Positions 44,704 through 54,607 of a stretch of DNA of 64,000 nucleotides are shown here, piece after piece. The notes beneath the pieces were generated by a model. The model did no database searches. It was not told the DNA's origin and saw only the letters and a program-made list of their open reading frames with translations. Source of the stretch: Oleiagrimonas citrea (lineage in GTDB: Bacteria; Pseudomonadota; Gammaproteobacteria; Xanthomonadales; Rhodanobacteraceae); NCBI RefSeq assembly GCF_012395255.1, contig NZ_JAAZQD010000001.1, forward strand, positions 62,001 through 126,000. Reading direction: 5' to 3'. Position 1 is the stretch's first letter; each line of letters starts with the position of its first letter. The position numbers and the translations under genes were made by a program.

Positions 44704-45206
44704 CCTGCAGCGTTCCCGAGCACGCCATGCATCAAGGAAAACCGATCCACGCGCCAGTGCACTGGTGACGTCAGCGTGCCTGTTCGCGGCGGGGCAGGAC
44801 GACGGAGAATCGTCACATGCGGAACAAATGAAGTTGAGTCCGTCTTGAGTTTGAAACTATGGGTTTGAAGCCGTTCGCAAAGATGCGCATGCAGTTGTTG
44901 CAAGGGCTGCGGGCACGTCGTGCATCCGAGCCACAGGACTTCATCGCCGAAATGACCGACCCGGTCCAGATCCAGCACGAAGCCCGGCATACGGACCTGC
45001 TCGGCGGCAAGCACGGCCTGCCCGATCTCGTGCTCCGGCCTGTCGGCATATCGACCTAGATAGGCCAGCGTGAGGTGATAGCGAGTCGAAGCTATGCGCC
45101 GCTCGCCCTTCCGCTCGCGACCGCCCAGTACCCTCGAAGCGGCTCCGAACAGATCTGCGCGGATGTCCGGCTGCGGCCAGAGCGCGAAGAAGAGACTATG
45201 CGCCAT
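44664..45206 (-). CDS. thpR: RNA 2',3'-cyclic phosphodiesterase
   Basis: A 180-aa 2H-phosphoesterase (LigT/ThpR). The two HxTx motifs are present as YHLTLAYLG and FVPHVTILR, and it starts MAHSLFFALWP like other family members; two upstream in-frame ATGs (45215, 45239) are less likely. It opens 2',3'-cyclic phosphates on RNA ends. Its 3' end overlaps the MpaB-like gene on the other strand. Confidence 0.9.
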   Translation of the reverse strand: MAHSLFFALWPQPDIRADLFGAASRVLGGRERKGERRIASTRYHLTLAYLGRYADRPEHEIGQAVLAAEQVRMPGFVLDLDRVGHFGDEVLWLGCTTCPQPLQQLHAHLCERLQTHSFKLKTDSTSFVPHVTILRRPAPPRTGTLTSPVHWRVDRFSLMHGVLGNAAGYRVVRTFSLEDS

Positions 45207-45258
45207 ACCGGTCATGGTCTCATAGGGCACCTGCAGCATGATTCATCGCACATACGAA

Positions 45259-45293
45259 AACGCCCCGGCCGCCATGCGGTCCGGGGCGTTCTC
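45259..45293 (-). terminator. Terminator of the OmpA-like lipoprotein gene
   Basis: Arms AACGCCCCGG (45259-45268) and CCGGGGCGTT (45281-45290), perfect 10-bp stem. On the minus strand the stem is followed by TTTTCG, and it lies about 20 bp after the stop of the lipoprotein gene at 45311. Confidence 0.85.
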
Positions 45294-45310
45294 CAGACAT
45301 TCAACGCGTC

Positions 45311-45898
45311 TTACGACGTCTGACTACCGGCGAAGTCGATCACCAGCGAGACACGACGGTTGTTGGAACCCGCGTCGTGCGTCTTGCCCGGCTCGACCTG
45401 ACGGTTGGTCGCTTCGCCGTAGCTGACCGCACGCACCTGATCGGCGTTCATGCCTGCGTCGTTAACGAGGTAATTACGCACGGCTTCGGCGCGCTTCATG
45501 CCGAGCTTCTTGTTGTACGCGGCCGAACCGGCCGGATCGGTGAAGCCTTCGACCGTGACCACAGCATCGGAGTGATGCGCGTTCATGACCTTGGCGAACT
45601 GATCCAGCATCGCCTTGTCGCTGTCCTTGAGATCGGACTTGTTGAAGTCGAAGTGCGCGACGGTATCGACGCTGATGCGGCCTTCCATCGCGGTGATGCG
45701 GGTGTCGTACTGCGCAAGCTTCTGCTGCATATCCTGCGACAGCGAGGTGATCTGCTGCTGCAGGTCCTGATCCTTCGCCTGCAAGCGCTGGATCGCGGCG
45801 TCGAAGTCGGTCTTCTTCACGTAGTTCGTGCATCCGCCCAACGCGAGCGTAGCCACTGCGACAGCCATACACAGGCTCTTGTAGTTCTTGAACATCAT
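45311..45898 (-). CDS. OmpA-family outer-membrane lipoprotein
   Basis: A 195-aa lipoprotein: signal peptide ending in lipobox LALGGC, a coiled-coil segment (AAIQRLQAKDQDLQQQITSL, about 30-70), and a C-terminal OmpA/Pal peptidoglycan-binding domain with VAHFDFNKSDL, EGFTDPAGSAAYNKKLG and RAEAVRNYLV. The coiled coil plus OmpA domain is like small Lpp/Pal hybrids that tether the outer membrane to the wall. Start is one of two adjacent ATGs after an AGGA. Confidence 0.9.
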   Translation of the reverse strand: MMFKNYKSLCMAVAVATLALGGCTNYVKKTDFDAAIQRLQAKDQDLQQQITSLSQDMQQKLAQYDTRITAMEGRISVDTVAHFDFNKSDLKDSDKAMLDQFAKVMNAHHSDAVVTVEGFTDPAGSAAYNKKLGMKRAEAVRNYLVNDAGMNADQVRAVSYGEATNRQVEPGKTHDAGSNNRRVSLVIDFAGSQTS

Positions 45899-46182
45899 GG
45901 AATCCTCGTTGGCCTCAAGAAAAGCACCAGCGCGCAACGGGCGCGACCGATGACGGGTTAACAAACTACTGCATATTCAGGTTCAGGGCCAAAGATTTCA
46001 TGACATGAGATTTCAGCACCGTTCAGACAGCTTTTCACTGCCGCAGACCTTGTGTGACCTGGTCCGCGAAGACGCAACGTGAACACTTGCGGCGAAGCCA
46101 ACTGGATGCTTGGGAGCGCACCTCGCTACACTGGAAAGATTGCGGGACGCATCCATCCGAATACGACGACGGGAGTCGCATC

Positions 46183-47760
46183 ATGCTGCGCATCACCTTC
46201 TATGTTCTCTCGCTGCTGTCGCTGGCAGCGATCGGCCTGCTCGGCCCTTCCCATCCCGGCGCCTACTATTTCCTGATTCCGATCGTCCCCCTGATCGGAG
46301 TCGGCCTGCATGACATCTTCATCGCGCACCAGAACGTGCTCAGCAACTATCCGGTAATCGGGCACCTGCGCTACATCATGGAATTCATCAGTCCGGAAAT
46401 CCGGCAGTATTTCCTGGAAAGCGACAAGAGCGGCCGCCCGTATACCCGCCAGCAGCGTGGACTCATCAAGGCGCGCGCGTACGGCGGCGAAGCCGTCCAT
46501 CCTTTCGGCAGCGAATACGACGTGGACGAGAGCGGCTACAACCTGGCGCTGCATTCGCTGGCCGTGAAAACTGTCCCCGAGGCCGAGGCGCGCGTAACTA
46601 TCGGCGGCCCGCAGTGCAGCAAGCCCTATCACAGCTCACGGCTGAACATTTCGGCGATGAGCTTCGGGGCCTTGAGCAGCCACGCTGTGCTGGCCATGAA
46701 CAAAGGAGCCAAGCTCGGCGGCTTCGCCCAGGACACCGGCGAAGGCGGTCTGACGCCGTATCACCTGAAGCACGGTGCGGACGTGATCTGGGAAATCGGT
46801 TCCGGCTACTTCGGCTGCCGCACCCGGGACGGCCGCTTCGACGACGAGCAGTTCCGCAAGAAAGCCTGCCAGGATCCGATCAAGATGATCGAGATCAAGC
46901 TCTCGCAGGGCGCCAAGCCCAGCCATGGCGGCGTGTTGCCGGGACCGAAGGTGAATGCCGAGATCGCGGCAATCCGCGGCGTGCCGGAAGGCAAGGATTG
47001 CGTATCGCCCGCAGCGCATCCGGAGTTCGACTCGCCGCGTGGCCTGCTGGAGTTCGTCAAGCGTCTGCGTGAACTGAGCGACGGACGTCCCGTCGGATTC
47101 AAGCTCTGCCTGGGGCGGCGAAGCGAGTTCCTGAGCATCTGCAAGGCCATGGTGGAAACCGGCATCCTGCCGGACTTCATCACTGTCGATGGCGCCGAGG
47201 GCGGCACGGGTGCCGCGCCGGTCGAATACTCGGATCGTCTTGGGCTGGTGATCGACGAAGCACTCCCCTATGTACACAACGCCCTGGTCGGATGCGGCCT
47301 GCGCGACAAGATCCGCCTGATTGCCAGCGGCAAGATCGTGGACGGCTTCGACATGGCACAGAAGATCGCGATCGGTGCCGACCTGTGCAACGTGGCGCGC
47401 CCGATGATGTTCGCGGTCGGCTGCATCCAGGCACAGCGCTGCCATACCAACACCTGCCCGACCGGCGTCGCCACGCAGGACATGCGCCGCGCGCGCGCCA
47501 TCAAGATCGATGCGCGAGCGGTGAACGTGCAGCGCTATCACGCCGCCACCATCCGCAGCTTCCTCGACATCACCGGCTCGCTGGGCGCCGCCACTCCCTC
47601 CGAACTCGGACCCGAGTATTTCATGCAGCGGCTGCCGAATCAGGAGCCCTACAGCTATGCCGAGATGTATCCTGCACTGGAAGAAAAGTCGCTGCTCGGC
47701 GACAACGTACCGGAGCGTTTTGCCCGCGACTGGGCCCTGGCCAGCGCCGACCGTTTCTGA
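46183..47760 (+). CDS. FMN-binding glutamate synthase-like membrane protein
   Basis: A 525-aa protein with two N-terminal membrane segments (ITFYVLSLLSLAAIGLL and GAYYFLIPIVPLIGVGLHDI) and a GltS central/FMN-binding domain: SRLNISAMSFGALSS, KLGGFAQDTGEGGL, DGAEGGTGAAPVEY and a Cys cluster CHTNTCPTGVAT that may bind a [3Fe-4S] cluster. It lacks the glutaminase domain of real glutamate synthase, and the substrate is unknown. Start at 46183 chosen because the membrane segments then begin the protein. Its stop is adjacent to the convergent selO stop. Confidence 0.88.
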   Translation: MLRITFYVLSLLSLAAIGLLGPSHPGAYYFLIPIVPLIGVGLHDIFIAHQNVLSNYPVIGHLRYIMEFISPEIRQYFLESDKSGRPYTRQQRGLIKARAYGGEAVHPFGSEYDVDESGYNLALHSLAVKTVPEAEARVTIGGPQCSKPYHSSRLNISAMSFGALSSHAVLAMNKGAKLGGFAQDTGEGGLTPYHLKHGADVIWEIGSGYFGCRTRDGRFDDEQFRKKACQDPIKMIEIKLSQGAKPSHGGVLPGPKVNAEIAAIRGVPEGKDCVSPAAHPEFDSPRGLLEFVKRLRELSDGRPVGFKLCLGRRSEFLSICKAMVETGILPDFITVDGAEGGTGAAPVEYSDRLGLVIDEALPYVHNALVGCGLRDKIRLIASGKIVDGFDMAQKIAIGADLCNVARPMMFAVGCIQAQRCHTNTCPTGVATQDMRRARAIKIDARAVNVQRYHAATIRSFLDITGSLGAATPSELGPEYFMQRLPNQEPYSYAEMYPALEEKSLLGDNVPERFARDWALASADRF

Positions 47761-47761
47761 G

Positions 47762-49318
47762 TCAGGAACTGCACGACAGCATCGAGCAGCCCGCGCGCTG
47801 CGCCGCCCAGTCGGGGCGACGCGCGGCATATTCGTCACGACCAGGCTGCTCGACATACGGCTGCCGCAGCACATCCAGCAGGTTCTCCAGCGTCTGAAGA
47901 TCCCCCTGTTCGGCTCGCTCGATGGCCTGATGCGCAAGATAGTTGCGCGGGACGTAGCAGGGGTTGGCGGCCTGCATCCGCTGTCGCCTCGTGTCTGCGT
48001 CCAGCGCATCCGCATCGATGCGTTTGGCGTACCGGACCAGCCAATTGCGTAACGGCTCCTCGTATTCCGCACGCAGCGCGCTGTCGTAGAAGGCGCCCTC
48101 CAGCGATTCCATGGACGGCCTGCGCACATCGATGTCGATCAGGCTACGGAACGTCCGCGTCATGTCCATCTGCGCCTGCTGCATCAACGCATGAAGTTCC
48201 TGTAGCAGCGGCAGATCGTCGTCGCGGAACTGATCCAGTCCCAGTTTCCGGGCATGACTCGAACGGCTTTCACGCTCCAGCGTGTCGGCGTAATGCTGCA
48301 GTCCCTTCTGCAAGGCTTCGTCGTCACCGACCACTGGAGACAACGCTGCGGCCAGACAGCCAAGGTTCCAGTAGGCCACGTTCGGCTGCTGGCCGAACCG
48401 GTAGCGACGGCGCTGCGCATCCGTGGTGTTCGGTGTCCAGTCCGGGTCGTAGGGTTCGATCCAGCCGTAGGGGCCGTAGTCGATGGTCAGGCCGAGCACG
48501 GACATGTTGTCGGTGTTCATCACGCCATGGACGAAACCGACGCGCATCCATGCCGCGATCATGCGGGCGGTACGCGCACAGATCTCCGTGAACCACTCGG
48601 CCCGACGCGCCCGGCCGTGACCGGACAATTCCGGGAAGTCGCGATCAATGGTGAATTCGACCAGTTGTTCGAGCAAGCGCGTATCGCCACGCGAGGCCGG
48701 CAATTCGAAATGGCCGAAACGAAGCAGCGACGGCGCCATGCGGCAGACGATCGCGCCCGGTTCCGCCTGCGGATGACCGTCGTAGAACATGTCGCGCACG
48801 ACCTGCTCGCCGGTGCCGACCAGGCACAGCGCCCGCGTGGTCGGTACACCCAGGTGATGCATCGCCTCGCTGCACAGATACTCGCGCAAGGACGAACGCA
48901 GCACCGCGCGCCCATCCGCGCCGCGCGAATACGGCGTGCGACCGGAGCCTTTCAGCTGCAGCTCCCAGCGCGCTCCCTGCGCATTCACGACCTCGCCCAG
49001 GGTGATGGCGCGACCGTCGCCCAGTTGTCCCGCCCAATGACCGAATTGATGGCCGCCGTAGTTGCCGGCGAACGGTTGTGCGCCCTCGACTGGCTCGCGG
49101 CCCGAGAACAAGTCGAGAAATGCCGCATCGATGTCACCGGCATCGAGATCGATCAGAGCGGCAGCTTCCGGCGACCAACTCAGCAACGTCGGTGCAGGCA
49201 TGGGCACCGGATCGACCAGCGAGTAGACCGCATGCTCGACCGCACGCGGCACATCCCCGCCACCGGATTCCCCCGGCAGCTCACGAACGAAGCGATTGTC
49301 GAAATGCAGTTTGCGCAT
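47762..49318 (-). CDS. selO: Protein adenylyltransferase SelO
   Basis: A 518-aa SelO/YdiU pseudokinase that transfers AMP to Ser/Thr/Tyr of proteins. Features: NYGGHQFGHWAGQLGDGRA, LQLKGSGRTPYSRGADGRAV, REYLCSEAMHHLGVPTTRAL, NTDNMSVLGLTIDYGP and the C-terminal CSMLSCSS, where eukaryotic SelO has selenocysteine. Start at 49318 (MRKLHF) gives the family length; the ORF extends to 49495 without support. Confidence 0.93.
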   Translation of the reverse strand: MRKLHFDNRFVRELPGESGGGDVPRAVEHAVYSLVDPVPMPAPTLLSWSPEAAALIDLDAGDIDAAFLDLFSGREPVEGAQPFAGNYGGHQFGHWAGQLGDGRAITLGEVVNAQGARWELQLKGSGRTPYSRGADGRAVLRSSLREYLCSEAMHHLGVPTTRALCLVGTGEQVVRDMFYDGHPQAEPGAIVCRMAPSLLRFGHFELPASRGDTRLLEQLVEFTIDRDFPELSGHGRARRAEWFTEICARTARMIAAWMRVGFVHGVMNTDNMSVLGLTIDYGPYGWIEPYDPDWTPNTTDAQRRRYRFGQQPNVAYWNLGCLAAALSPVVGDDEALQKGLQHYADTLERESRSSHARKLGLDQFRDDDLPLLQELHALMQQAQMDMTRTFRSLIDIDVRRPSMESLEGAFYDSALRAEYEEPLRNWLVRYAKRIDADALDADTRRQRMQAANPCYVPRNYLAHQAIERAEQGDLQTLENLLDVLRQPYVEQPGRDEYAARRPDWAAQRAGCSMLSCSS

Positions 49319-49371
49319 GCGGCTCTGGCGTTTCCGTATCGACCCCCTGCACCCGTTCAGGACGCGAGGCA

Positions 49372-50073
49372 TCACGTCTTGAAGATGGTGTCGATCTCGG
49401 TGCGCTGCAAGACGCGCCAATCCCCCGGTGCCAGATCCTGCAGCCCGAGCCCGCCAATGCGCTCGCGATGCAGCGATTCCACATGATGGCCGCATGCGGC
49501 GAACATGCGCCGCACCTGGTGGTATCGACCCTCGGTCAGCACCACACGCGCCTGCCGCGCACCGAGCGCTTCGCAGACAGCGGGCGCCAAGGCCGTCGTC
49601 TCCCCCTTCAGCACCAGATCGCCGGCGGCGAAGCGCTCCGCCTCGTCGCCGCGCAAGGGGTCTGTGACCGTCGCCACATAGGTTTTCGGCACATGATGCT
49701 TCGGCGAGATGATCCGGTGCAGCAATGCGCCATCGTCGGTCAGCAACAGCAGACCACTGGTGTCGCGATCGAGACGGCCGACGCTGGAAAGCACCGGACG
49801 GCGCTGTAGGAAACGCGGCGGCAGCAGATCGTAGACCAACGGCCCGGCATCGTTGTGCGAGCAGGTCACGCCGACGGGCTTGTGCAAGGCGATCACCATG
49901 CCTTGCGGCGGATCCAGCGCCTCGCCGTCCACGCGCACCCGATTGTGTTCGACGACATCATCGGCGTACAGGACTTCGCCGTCGACATCGGTGATGCGGC
50001 CCGCGCGGAACATCGCCTTGACCTCCTTGCGGCTTCCGTACCCGAGATTGGCAATCATGCGCAGCAGCTTCAT
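49372..50073 (-). CDS. RsuA-family pseudouridine synthase
   Basis: A 233-aa enzyme with N-terminal S4 domain (MKLLRMIANLGYGSRKEVKAMF) and catalytic SSVGRLDRDTSGLLLLT, then EGRYHQVRRMFAACG. Lengths and motifs fit the RsuA/RluB/E/F group; I cannot decide between RsuA (16S U516) and its relatives. Its start overlaps the end of the RsmC-like methyltransferase by 4 bp, so the two rRNA-modification genes form an operon. Confidence 0.9.
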   Translation of the reverse strand: MKLLRMIANLGYGSRKEVKAMFRAGRITDVDGEVLYADDVVEHNRVRVDGEALDPPQGMVIALHKPVGVTCSHNDAGPLVYDLLPPRFLQRRPVLSSVGRLDRDTSGLLLLTDDGALLHRIISPKHHVPKTYVATVTDPLRGDEAERFAAGDLVLKGETTALAPAVCEALGARQARVVLTEGRYHQVRRMFAACGHHVESLHRERIGGLGLQDLAPGDWRVLQRTEIDTIFKT

Positions 50074-51197
50074 CCGCGTGCCCCGCGACGGCCGCGCACG
50101 GCCTCGATGACCTTGAAGCCGCCCTGCTCGGCGTGCGTGCGCACAGTCTCGAACTCATGCGCCAGCGTGGCTTCGTAGGGAAGGTGCCGATTGGCCACCA
50201 ACCACAACGCGCCGCGCGGACGCAGCGCGGAAGCCGCGGTACGGATGAACGCCTGCCCCAGCTCGGGGCGATCTGCGCGTCCCTGATGAAACGGCGGGTT
50301 GCTGACGATGAAGTCGTACTCGGCAGGCAGGCCTTGCGTGACGTCGCGCCAATGCACATCCACCTGCGCGGCATGCGCGCTGTCACGGACGGCCCGCTCG
50401 ATATTGCGACGCGCGGGCTCCAACGCCCGCGCATCGGCCTCGTAGAGGTCCAGCGCCTCGATTTCCTTGGCGCGCTCCAGCAGCATGACCGACAGAAAAC
50501 CGTAGCCCGCACCGAGATCGGCCACGCGACCATGAATCGAGGCTGGCAGATGCGCAGCCAAAAGCGCCGAGGCCGCATCGATGCGATCCCAGGCGAACAG
50601 CCCGGGACGACTGAGAAAGCGTCCATCCAGAATCGGTCGCAACGCATCCAGCGCGCACCATTCCGAAAGCCGTTCCGGGTCGATGTGCGCCTGTGTCAGG
50701 TCGCTCCAGAACACGCGGCATTTGCGCCGCGACACGTGATGCACCGTACCGGTCAACTGCTGAAGATCGCGTTCGCCGCTGCGTGCACCACCGGTATTGG
50801 GCATGGCCGCCACCACGACACCATCCGGATGGGTGCATTGCACCGCCCGCGCCAGCCACGCGCGCGCCTCGTCGCGCTGCCGCGGCGGCAACAGTACCGT
50901 CAATGCGAAACGTTCGCCGTCCAACGTCTCGATGTCACTCGACACGGCGTGACCCTGCTGCTCCAGCTCGCGCGCCAGCGGTTTCAGGTTCTGCACACAC
51001 TGCCAGTCGTGCGCATCCGGCAAGGTCTCCAGCATTTCCGCGCGCGCGCACAGAAACAGGGCTCGACCGCTCGCCGGCGCGCCGCTGACGCCTTCGCGCA
51101 GCGTTTCGGCCAGCGCCAGGGGCGCCGCGTTCTCATTCCGGGGCATGGCGGTCATAGGATGTCCGGGGTTCTGACGTTCCGATATTGAGGTGTGCAT
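50070..51197 (-). CDS. RsmC-like class I SAM methyltransferase
   Basis: A 375-aa methyltransferase with an inactive-looking N-terminal domain and a C-terminal class I domain: VADLGAGYGFLSVML (SAM site), a DLYEADARALEPA acidic strand end and the amino-methyltransferase motif SNPPFHQG. This two-domain arrangement is that of RsmC (16S rRNA m2G1207) and RlmG. Start may be 51155 (MTAMPR) rather than 51197. Divergent from the nfeD gene. Confidence 0.85.
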   Translation of the reverse strand: MHTSISERQNPGHPMTAMPRNENAAPLALAETLREGVSGAPASGRALFLCARAEMLETLPDAHDWQCVQNLKPLARELEQQGHAVSSDIETLDGERFALTVLLPPRQRDEARAWLARAVQCTHPDGVVVAAMPNTGGARSGERDLQQLTGTVHHVSRRKCRVFWSDLTQAHIDPERLSEWCALDALRPILDGRFLSRPGLFAWDRIDAASALLAAHLPASIHGRVADLGAGYGFLSVMLLERAKEIEALDLYEADARALEPARRNIERAVRDSAHAAQVDVHWRDVTQGLPAEYDFIVSNPPFHQGRADRPELGQAFIRTAASALRPRGALWLVANRHLPYEATLAHEFETVRTHAEQGGFKVIEAVRGRRGARG

Positions 51198-51290
51198 TCT
51201 AACGGTCCTTATGCACTATCCGATGTGGAATGTGGCAACGATGGCAAAAGCGTCTACCATGGTCACGAGCTTCACGGAGAGGCCCGCCGA

Positions 51291-52685
51291 ATGAAGTACA
51301 CGCTCTGTCTGATCGCCCTGGTGCTGACCGCGTGCATGACCGGGATCGGCATGCTGGGATCAGCACATGCCGAGAACACGCCGCCCTCCGGCTTCGTGGC
51401 GCAAATCGATCTGGATGGGCCGATTGGCCCGGCCGCGGCCGAATACGTCCACGACCGCTTTGCGGAAGCGCGCCGAGACGGTGCTCGGGCGATCATCCTG
51501 CGTCTGGATACGCCCGGCGGACTGTCGGCCTCCATGCGCAAGATCATCGCCGACATGCTGGCTTCGGACATTCCCGTGATCGGCTACGTCGCACCGGGTG
51601 GCGCGCGTGCCGCATCGGCCGGCACCTACATCCTCTACGCCAGTCATCTCGCCGCGATGGCGCCTGCCACCCATCTGGGCGCGGCCACTCCCGTTTCGCT
51701 GGGCGGAAAGACGCCCATGCCCAAACCGCTGCAACCCGGCAAGAAACCGGCTTCTTCCGGCAGTAGCTCCCCCCCGCCCGCCTCCGCCGGCGAGGACGCC
51801 GAGAACAACAAGGTGCTCAACGATGCCATCGCCTACATCCGTTCGCTGGCGCAATTGCGCGGCCGCAACGCCGCCTGGGCGGAAAAAGCCGTGCGCGGCG
51901 CCGCCACGTTGACCGCCGACGAAGCCGCCAAGCAGAACGTGATCGACTTCGTCGCGCCCGATGTCGCCTCGGTACTGCAGCAGGCCGACGGCCGTCGCGT
52001 GCGACTCGGCGAAAAGCAGGTGGTGCTGCATCTGGCCGGCCTGTCTGTGCGCAGCTACGAACCGGGCTGGCGCACCCGTTTTCTGGGCATCATCACCAAT
52101 CCGACCATTGCCTATCTGCTGCTGATCGCCGGTCTGTACGGACTACTGCTGGAAGCATTCCATCCCGGCGCGCTGTTTCCGGGCATCGCCGGCGCCATCT
52201 GCCTGCTCATCGGCCTGTATGCGCTGCAATTGCTACCGGTAAACTATGCCGGACTGGCGCTGATGGCCCTGGGTGTCGGCCTGGTGATTGCCGAGGTGAT
52301 CACGCCGACCATCGGCGCGTTGGGAGTCGGCGGAGTGATTGCGTTCACGGTGGGGTCGATCATGCTGTTCCACAACGACGTACCCGGTTTCGGCGTCAAC
52401 ATCGGCGTCATCGCCGGTCTGGCCATCTGCGCCATTGTCACGCTGGGCGGCGTGATGTGGCTGCTGCTGCGCTCGCGGAGCGCACGCTCGTTCAGCGGCG
52501 ACGCGCAACTGGTCGATCACCAGGGCGAGCTGCTCGAACCGCTTCCCGCCGGCGGCGAAGCCTGGGCGCGCATCAACGGCGAACGCTGGCGCGTGCGCAG
52601 CGAAAGCGGCACCGAGCTTCCCGACGGCGCCCGTATTCGCGCACGGCGCCGCGACGGACTGATACTGTGGGTCGAGGCCGATTGA
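51291..52685 (+). CDS. NfeD-family membrane serine protease (ClpP class)
   Basis: A 464-aa NfeD (NfeD1b type). Signal or anchor segment (LIALVLTACMTGIGML), a ClpP/SppA-like protease domain with LRLDTPGG and the catalytic Ser in APGGARAASAGTYI, a four-helix membrane region (about 295-400) and a C-terminal OB-fold NfeD domain (GELLEPLPAGGEAWARINGE). Such proteins cleave or control stomatin-like partners; a slipin gene follows 51 bp later on the same strand, the usual pairing. Start at 51291 places the anchor first. Confidence 0.92.
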   Translation: MKYTLCLIALVLTACMTGIGMLGSAHAENTPPSGFVAQIDLDGPIGPAAAEYVHDRFAEARRDGARAIILRLDTPGGLSASMRKIIADMLASDIPVIGYVAPGGARAASAGTYILYASHLAAMAPATHLGAATPVSLGGKTPMPKPLQPGKKPASSGSSSPPPASAGEDAENNKVLNDAIAYIRSLAQLRGRNAAWAEKAVRGAATLTADEAAKQNVIDFVAPDVASVLQQADGRRVRLGEKQVVLHLAGLSVRSYEPGWRTRFLGIITNPTIAYLLLIAGLYGLLLEAFHPGALFPGIAGAICLLIGLYALQLLPVNYAGLALMALGVGLVIAEVITPTIGALGVGGVIAFTVGSIMLFHNDVPGFGVNIGVIAGLAICAIVTLGGVMWLLLRSRSARSFSGDAQLVDHQGELLEPLPAGGEAWARINGERWRVRSESGTELPDGARIRARRRDGLILWVEAD

Positions 52686-52736
52686 CGGCACGACCGAGGC
52701 CAACCCGGCCAGGACAATCCTCATAAGGAGAATCAC

Positions 52737-53495
52737 ATGTTCGGACTAGGTGGAATCATCCTTCTCTTCGTGGTGGTGCTGCTGATCTCGGCGATCAAGG
52801 TGCTGCCCGAATACCAGCGCGGCGTGGTGCTGACGCTGGGCCGCTACACCGGCACCAAGGGCCCCGGTCTGGTGATCCTGATCCCGATCATCCAGAGCAT
52901 GACCCGCGTCGATCTGCGTGTGGGCGTAATGGACGTGCCGCCGCAGGACGTCATTTCGCGCGACAACGTCTCGGTGCGCGTCAACGCGGTGGTCTACTAC
53001 CGCATCATCGAATCGGACAAGGCCGTGCTGCAGGTGGCTGACTTCTATCAGGCCACCAGCCAGCTTGCGCAGACGCGCCTGCGTTCGGTGCTCGGCCAGC
53101 ATGAGCTCGACGAAATCCTGTCCGAGCGCGAGTCGATCAACAAGACGCTGCAGAAGATTCTCGACGAGGCCACCGATCCCTGGGGCATCAAGATCACCGA
53201 CGTCGAGATCAAGGACGTCGACCTCAACGAAACCATGGTCCGCGCCATCGCTCGCCAGGCCGAGGCCGAGCGTGAACGCCGCGCCAAGGTCATCCACGCC
53301 GAGGGCGAAATGCAGGCCGCCGAAAAACTGCGCGATGCCGCCACCATGCTGTCCCAGCAACCGCAGGCGCTGCAGCTTCGCTACCTGCAGACCCTGGCCG
53401 ACATGGCCAGCAGCGGCAAGTCCACCACCATCGCCTTCCCGCTACCGCTGGACCTGATCAAACCGCTGATGTCGGCGCTGGAAAAGAGCCAGTGA
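52737..53495 (+). CDS. Slipin/stomatin-like SPFH membrane protein
   Basis: A 252-aa SPFH protein: N-terminal hydrophobic hairpin ([16 protein letters not shown]), [22 protein letters not shown], a central SPFH/Band 7 domain with [11 protein letters not shown], and the helical [17 protein letters not shown] end. Partner of the NfeD protein encoded just upstream; the two organise membrane microdomains and quality control. AGGAG ribosome-binding site before the ATG. Confidence 0.93.
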   Translation: MFGLGGIILLFVVVLLISAIKVLPEYQRGVVLTLGRYTGTKGPGLVILIPIIQSMTRVDLRVGVMDVPPQDVISRDNVSVRVNAVVYYRIIESDKAVLQVADFYQATSQLAQTRLRSVLGQHELDEILSERESINKTLQKILDEATDPWGIKITDVEIKDVDLNETMVRAIARQAEAERERRAKVIHAEGEMQAAEKLRDAATMLSQQPQALQLRYLQTLADMASSGKSTTIAFPLPLDLIKPLMSALEKSQ

Positions 53496-53505
53496 CAGTC
53501 AGAAC

Positions 53506-54453
53506 TCAGGACGCCGCGGCGGGCATGCCTGCCGCGGCGTCGGCGATCCAGGGCAGGTCCGGCTGCCGTTCGGCGATCGAGGCGATGATGTCTTCGTAGT
53601 CGTGCAGGTCACGCGCGAGATGCGCCCGCCCACCCGGACCGAACATGTTTTCGAACTTCCTCTCCGGCGGACGCAGCACGCCATCCGTGGAACCGTCCTT
53701 CCACGGCTCGTCGTCCAAGTCGGCGATCGGCTTCAACCCTGTTCTCGGATCAGAGGACTTCTGCTCAGGAGGTCCGGGCAAGGCCTGCAAAAACTCACGC
53801 ACGCGCTGCGTCGACGTGAACAGGCATTCATAGGGCAAAACGGTGTGTCGCGGCCGGCCGGCGAACCGGACATGCTCCTGCGAAGCGCGGTTCCAGCGCC
53901 GCACCCAGTACGGCAGACTTCCGGCGAACACATTGTGTCGGCTATAGCGCAGCTGTCCGTCGAGAACTGAAGCCATCACGTCCTCGCCCTTGCGCAGCAC
54001 GTGCAGGAAATGCGCCTCGGGCACTTCTTTCTCCAGTACGTCCAGATACGCCAGATGATCGGGCGTCTTCTCCACCCAGCATGAGCATCCACGCTCCAAG
54101 GCCATCGCGTCGAGAATGCGGCAGAATTCGCGAATGTAGCCTCGGCCGCTGAGTTTTCTGCGGAGACCCGGCACGTCGTCGTAGGCCTTGAAGGCATTGT
54201 CCAGACAGCGGCGCATGTCGCCATGCGTCTTGCCCCGCGCAAGACGCAGGCGACGTCGCCACTTCTTCGCTGCACTCCGGTCGTCCTGCAGCCAACGATC
54301 GAAATGACCGAGCAGGCGCAGCATGTAGTTGGTCTCGCCGAACGAGAGTACGTCCGGGCGTTCCGCCAGCAACGCCTGAATCACGGTCGTTCCCGATCGA
54401 GGGCAGCCGACGACGAAGATCTTCCGGACGGGCGATGAAGCAGTCATGGTCAT
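53506..54453 (-). CDS. Sulfotransferase-family protein
   Basis: A 315-aa protein with the PAPS-binding 5'-PSB loop VVGCPRSGTTVIQALL at the N-terminus and a 3'-phosphate-binding-like region (LHVLRKGEDVMAS, RYSRHNVF). WVEKTPDHLAYL follows the sulfotransferase_3 pattern. The acceptor is unknown; relatives modify cell-surface glycans, lipids or small molecules. Start at 54453 (MTMTAS) places the loop at the expected position. Confidence 0.85.
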   Translation of the reverse strand: MTMTASSPVRKIFVVGCPRSGTTVIQALLAERPDVLSFGETNYMLRLLGHFDRWLQDDRSAAKKWRRRLRLARGKTHGDMRRCLDNAFKAYDDVPGLRRKLSGRGYIREFCRILDAMALERGCSCWVEKTPDHLAYLDVLEKEVPEAHFLHVLRKGEDVMASVLDGQLRYSRHNVFAGSLPYWVRRWNRASQEHVRFAGRPRHTVLPYECLFTSTQRVREFLQALPGPPEQKSSDPRTGLKPIADLDDEPWKDGSTDGVLRPPERKFENMFGPGGRAHLARDLHDYEDIIASIAERQPDLPWIADAAAGMPAAAS

Positions 54454-54607
54454 GAATATCCCGGTAAGACGATGGATTTCAAGGAAATACGTGGCGTTCC
54501 CGTTGCTTCCTGCGTCTTTTCCGCAACCATGCGGAAGGACTTCCGACATATGCCGATCGTTCAGGCTTAGGGTACCTTAATCAGTTGGTCCACCGAGAGA
54601 ACCCACC

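Noticed and set aside
46183-47760. Considered as the missing FMN hydroxymandelate oxidase for a phenylglycine route
   Set aside because: The sequence follows the GltS FMN domain with a Cys cluster and membrane anchor, not the glycolate-oxidase/HmO fold, and it lies 20 kb away in core genome.
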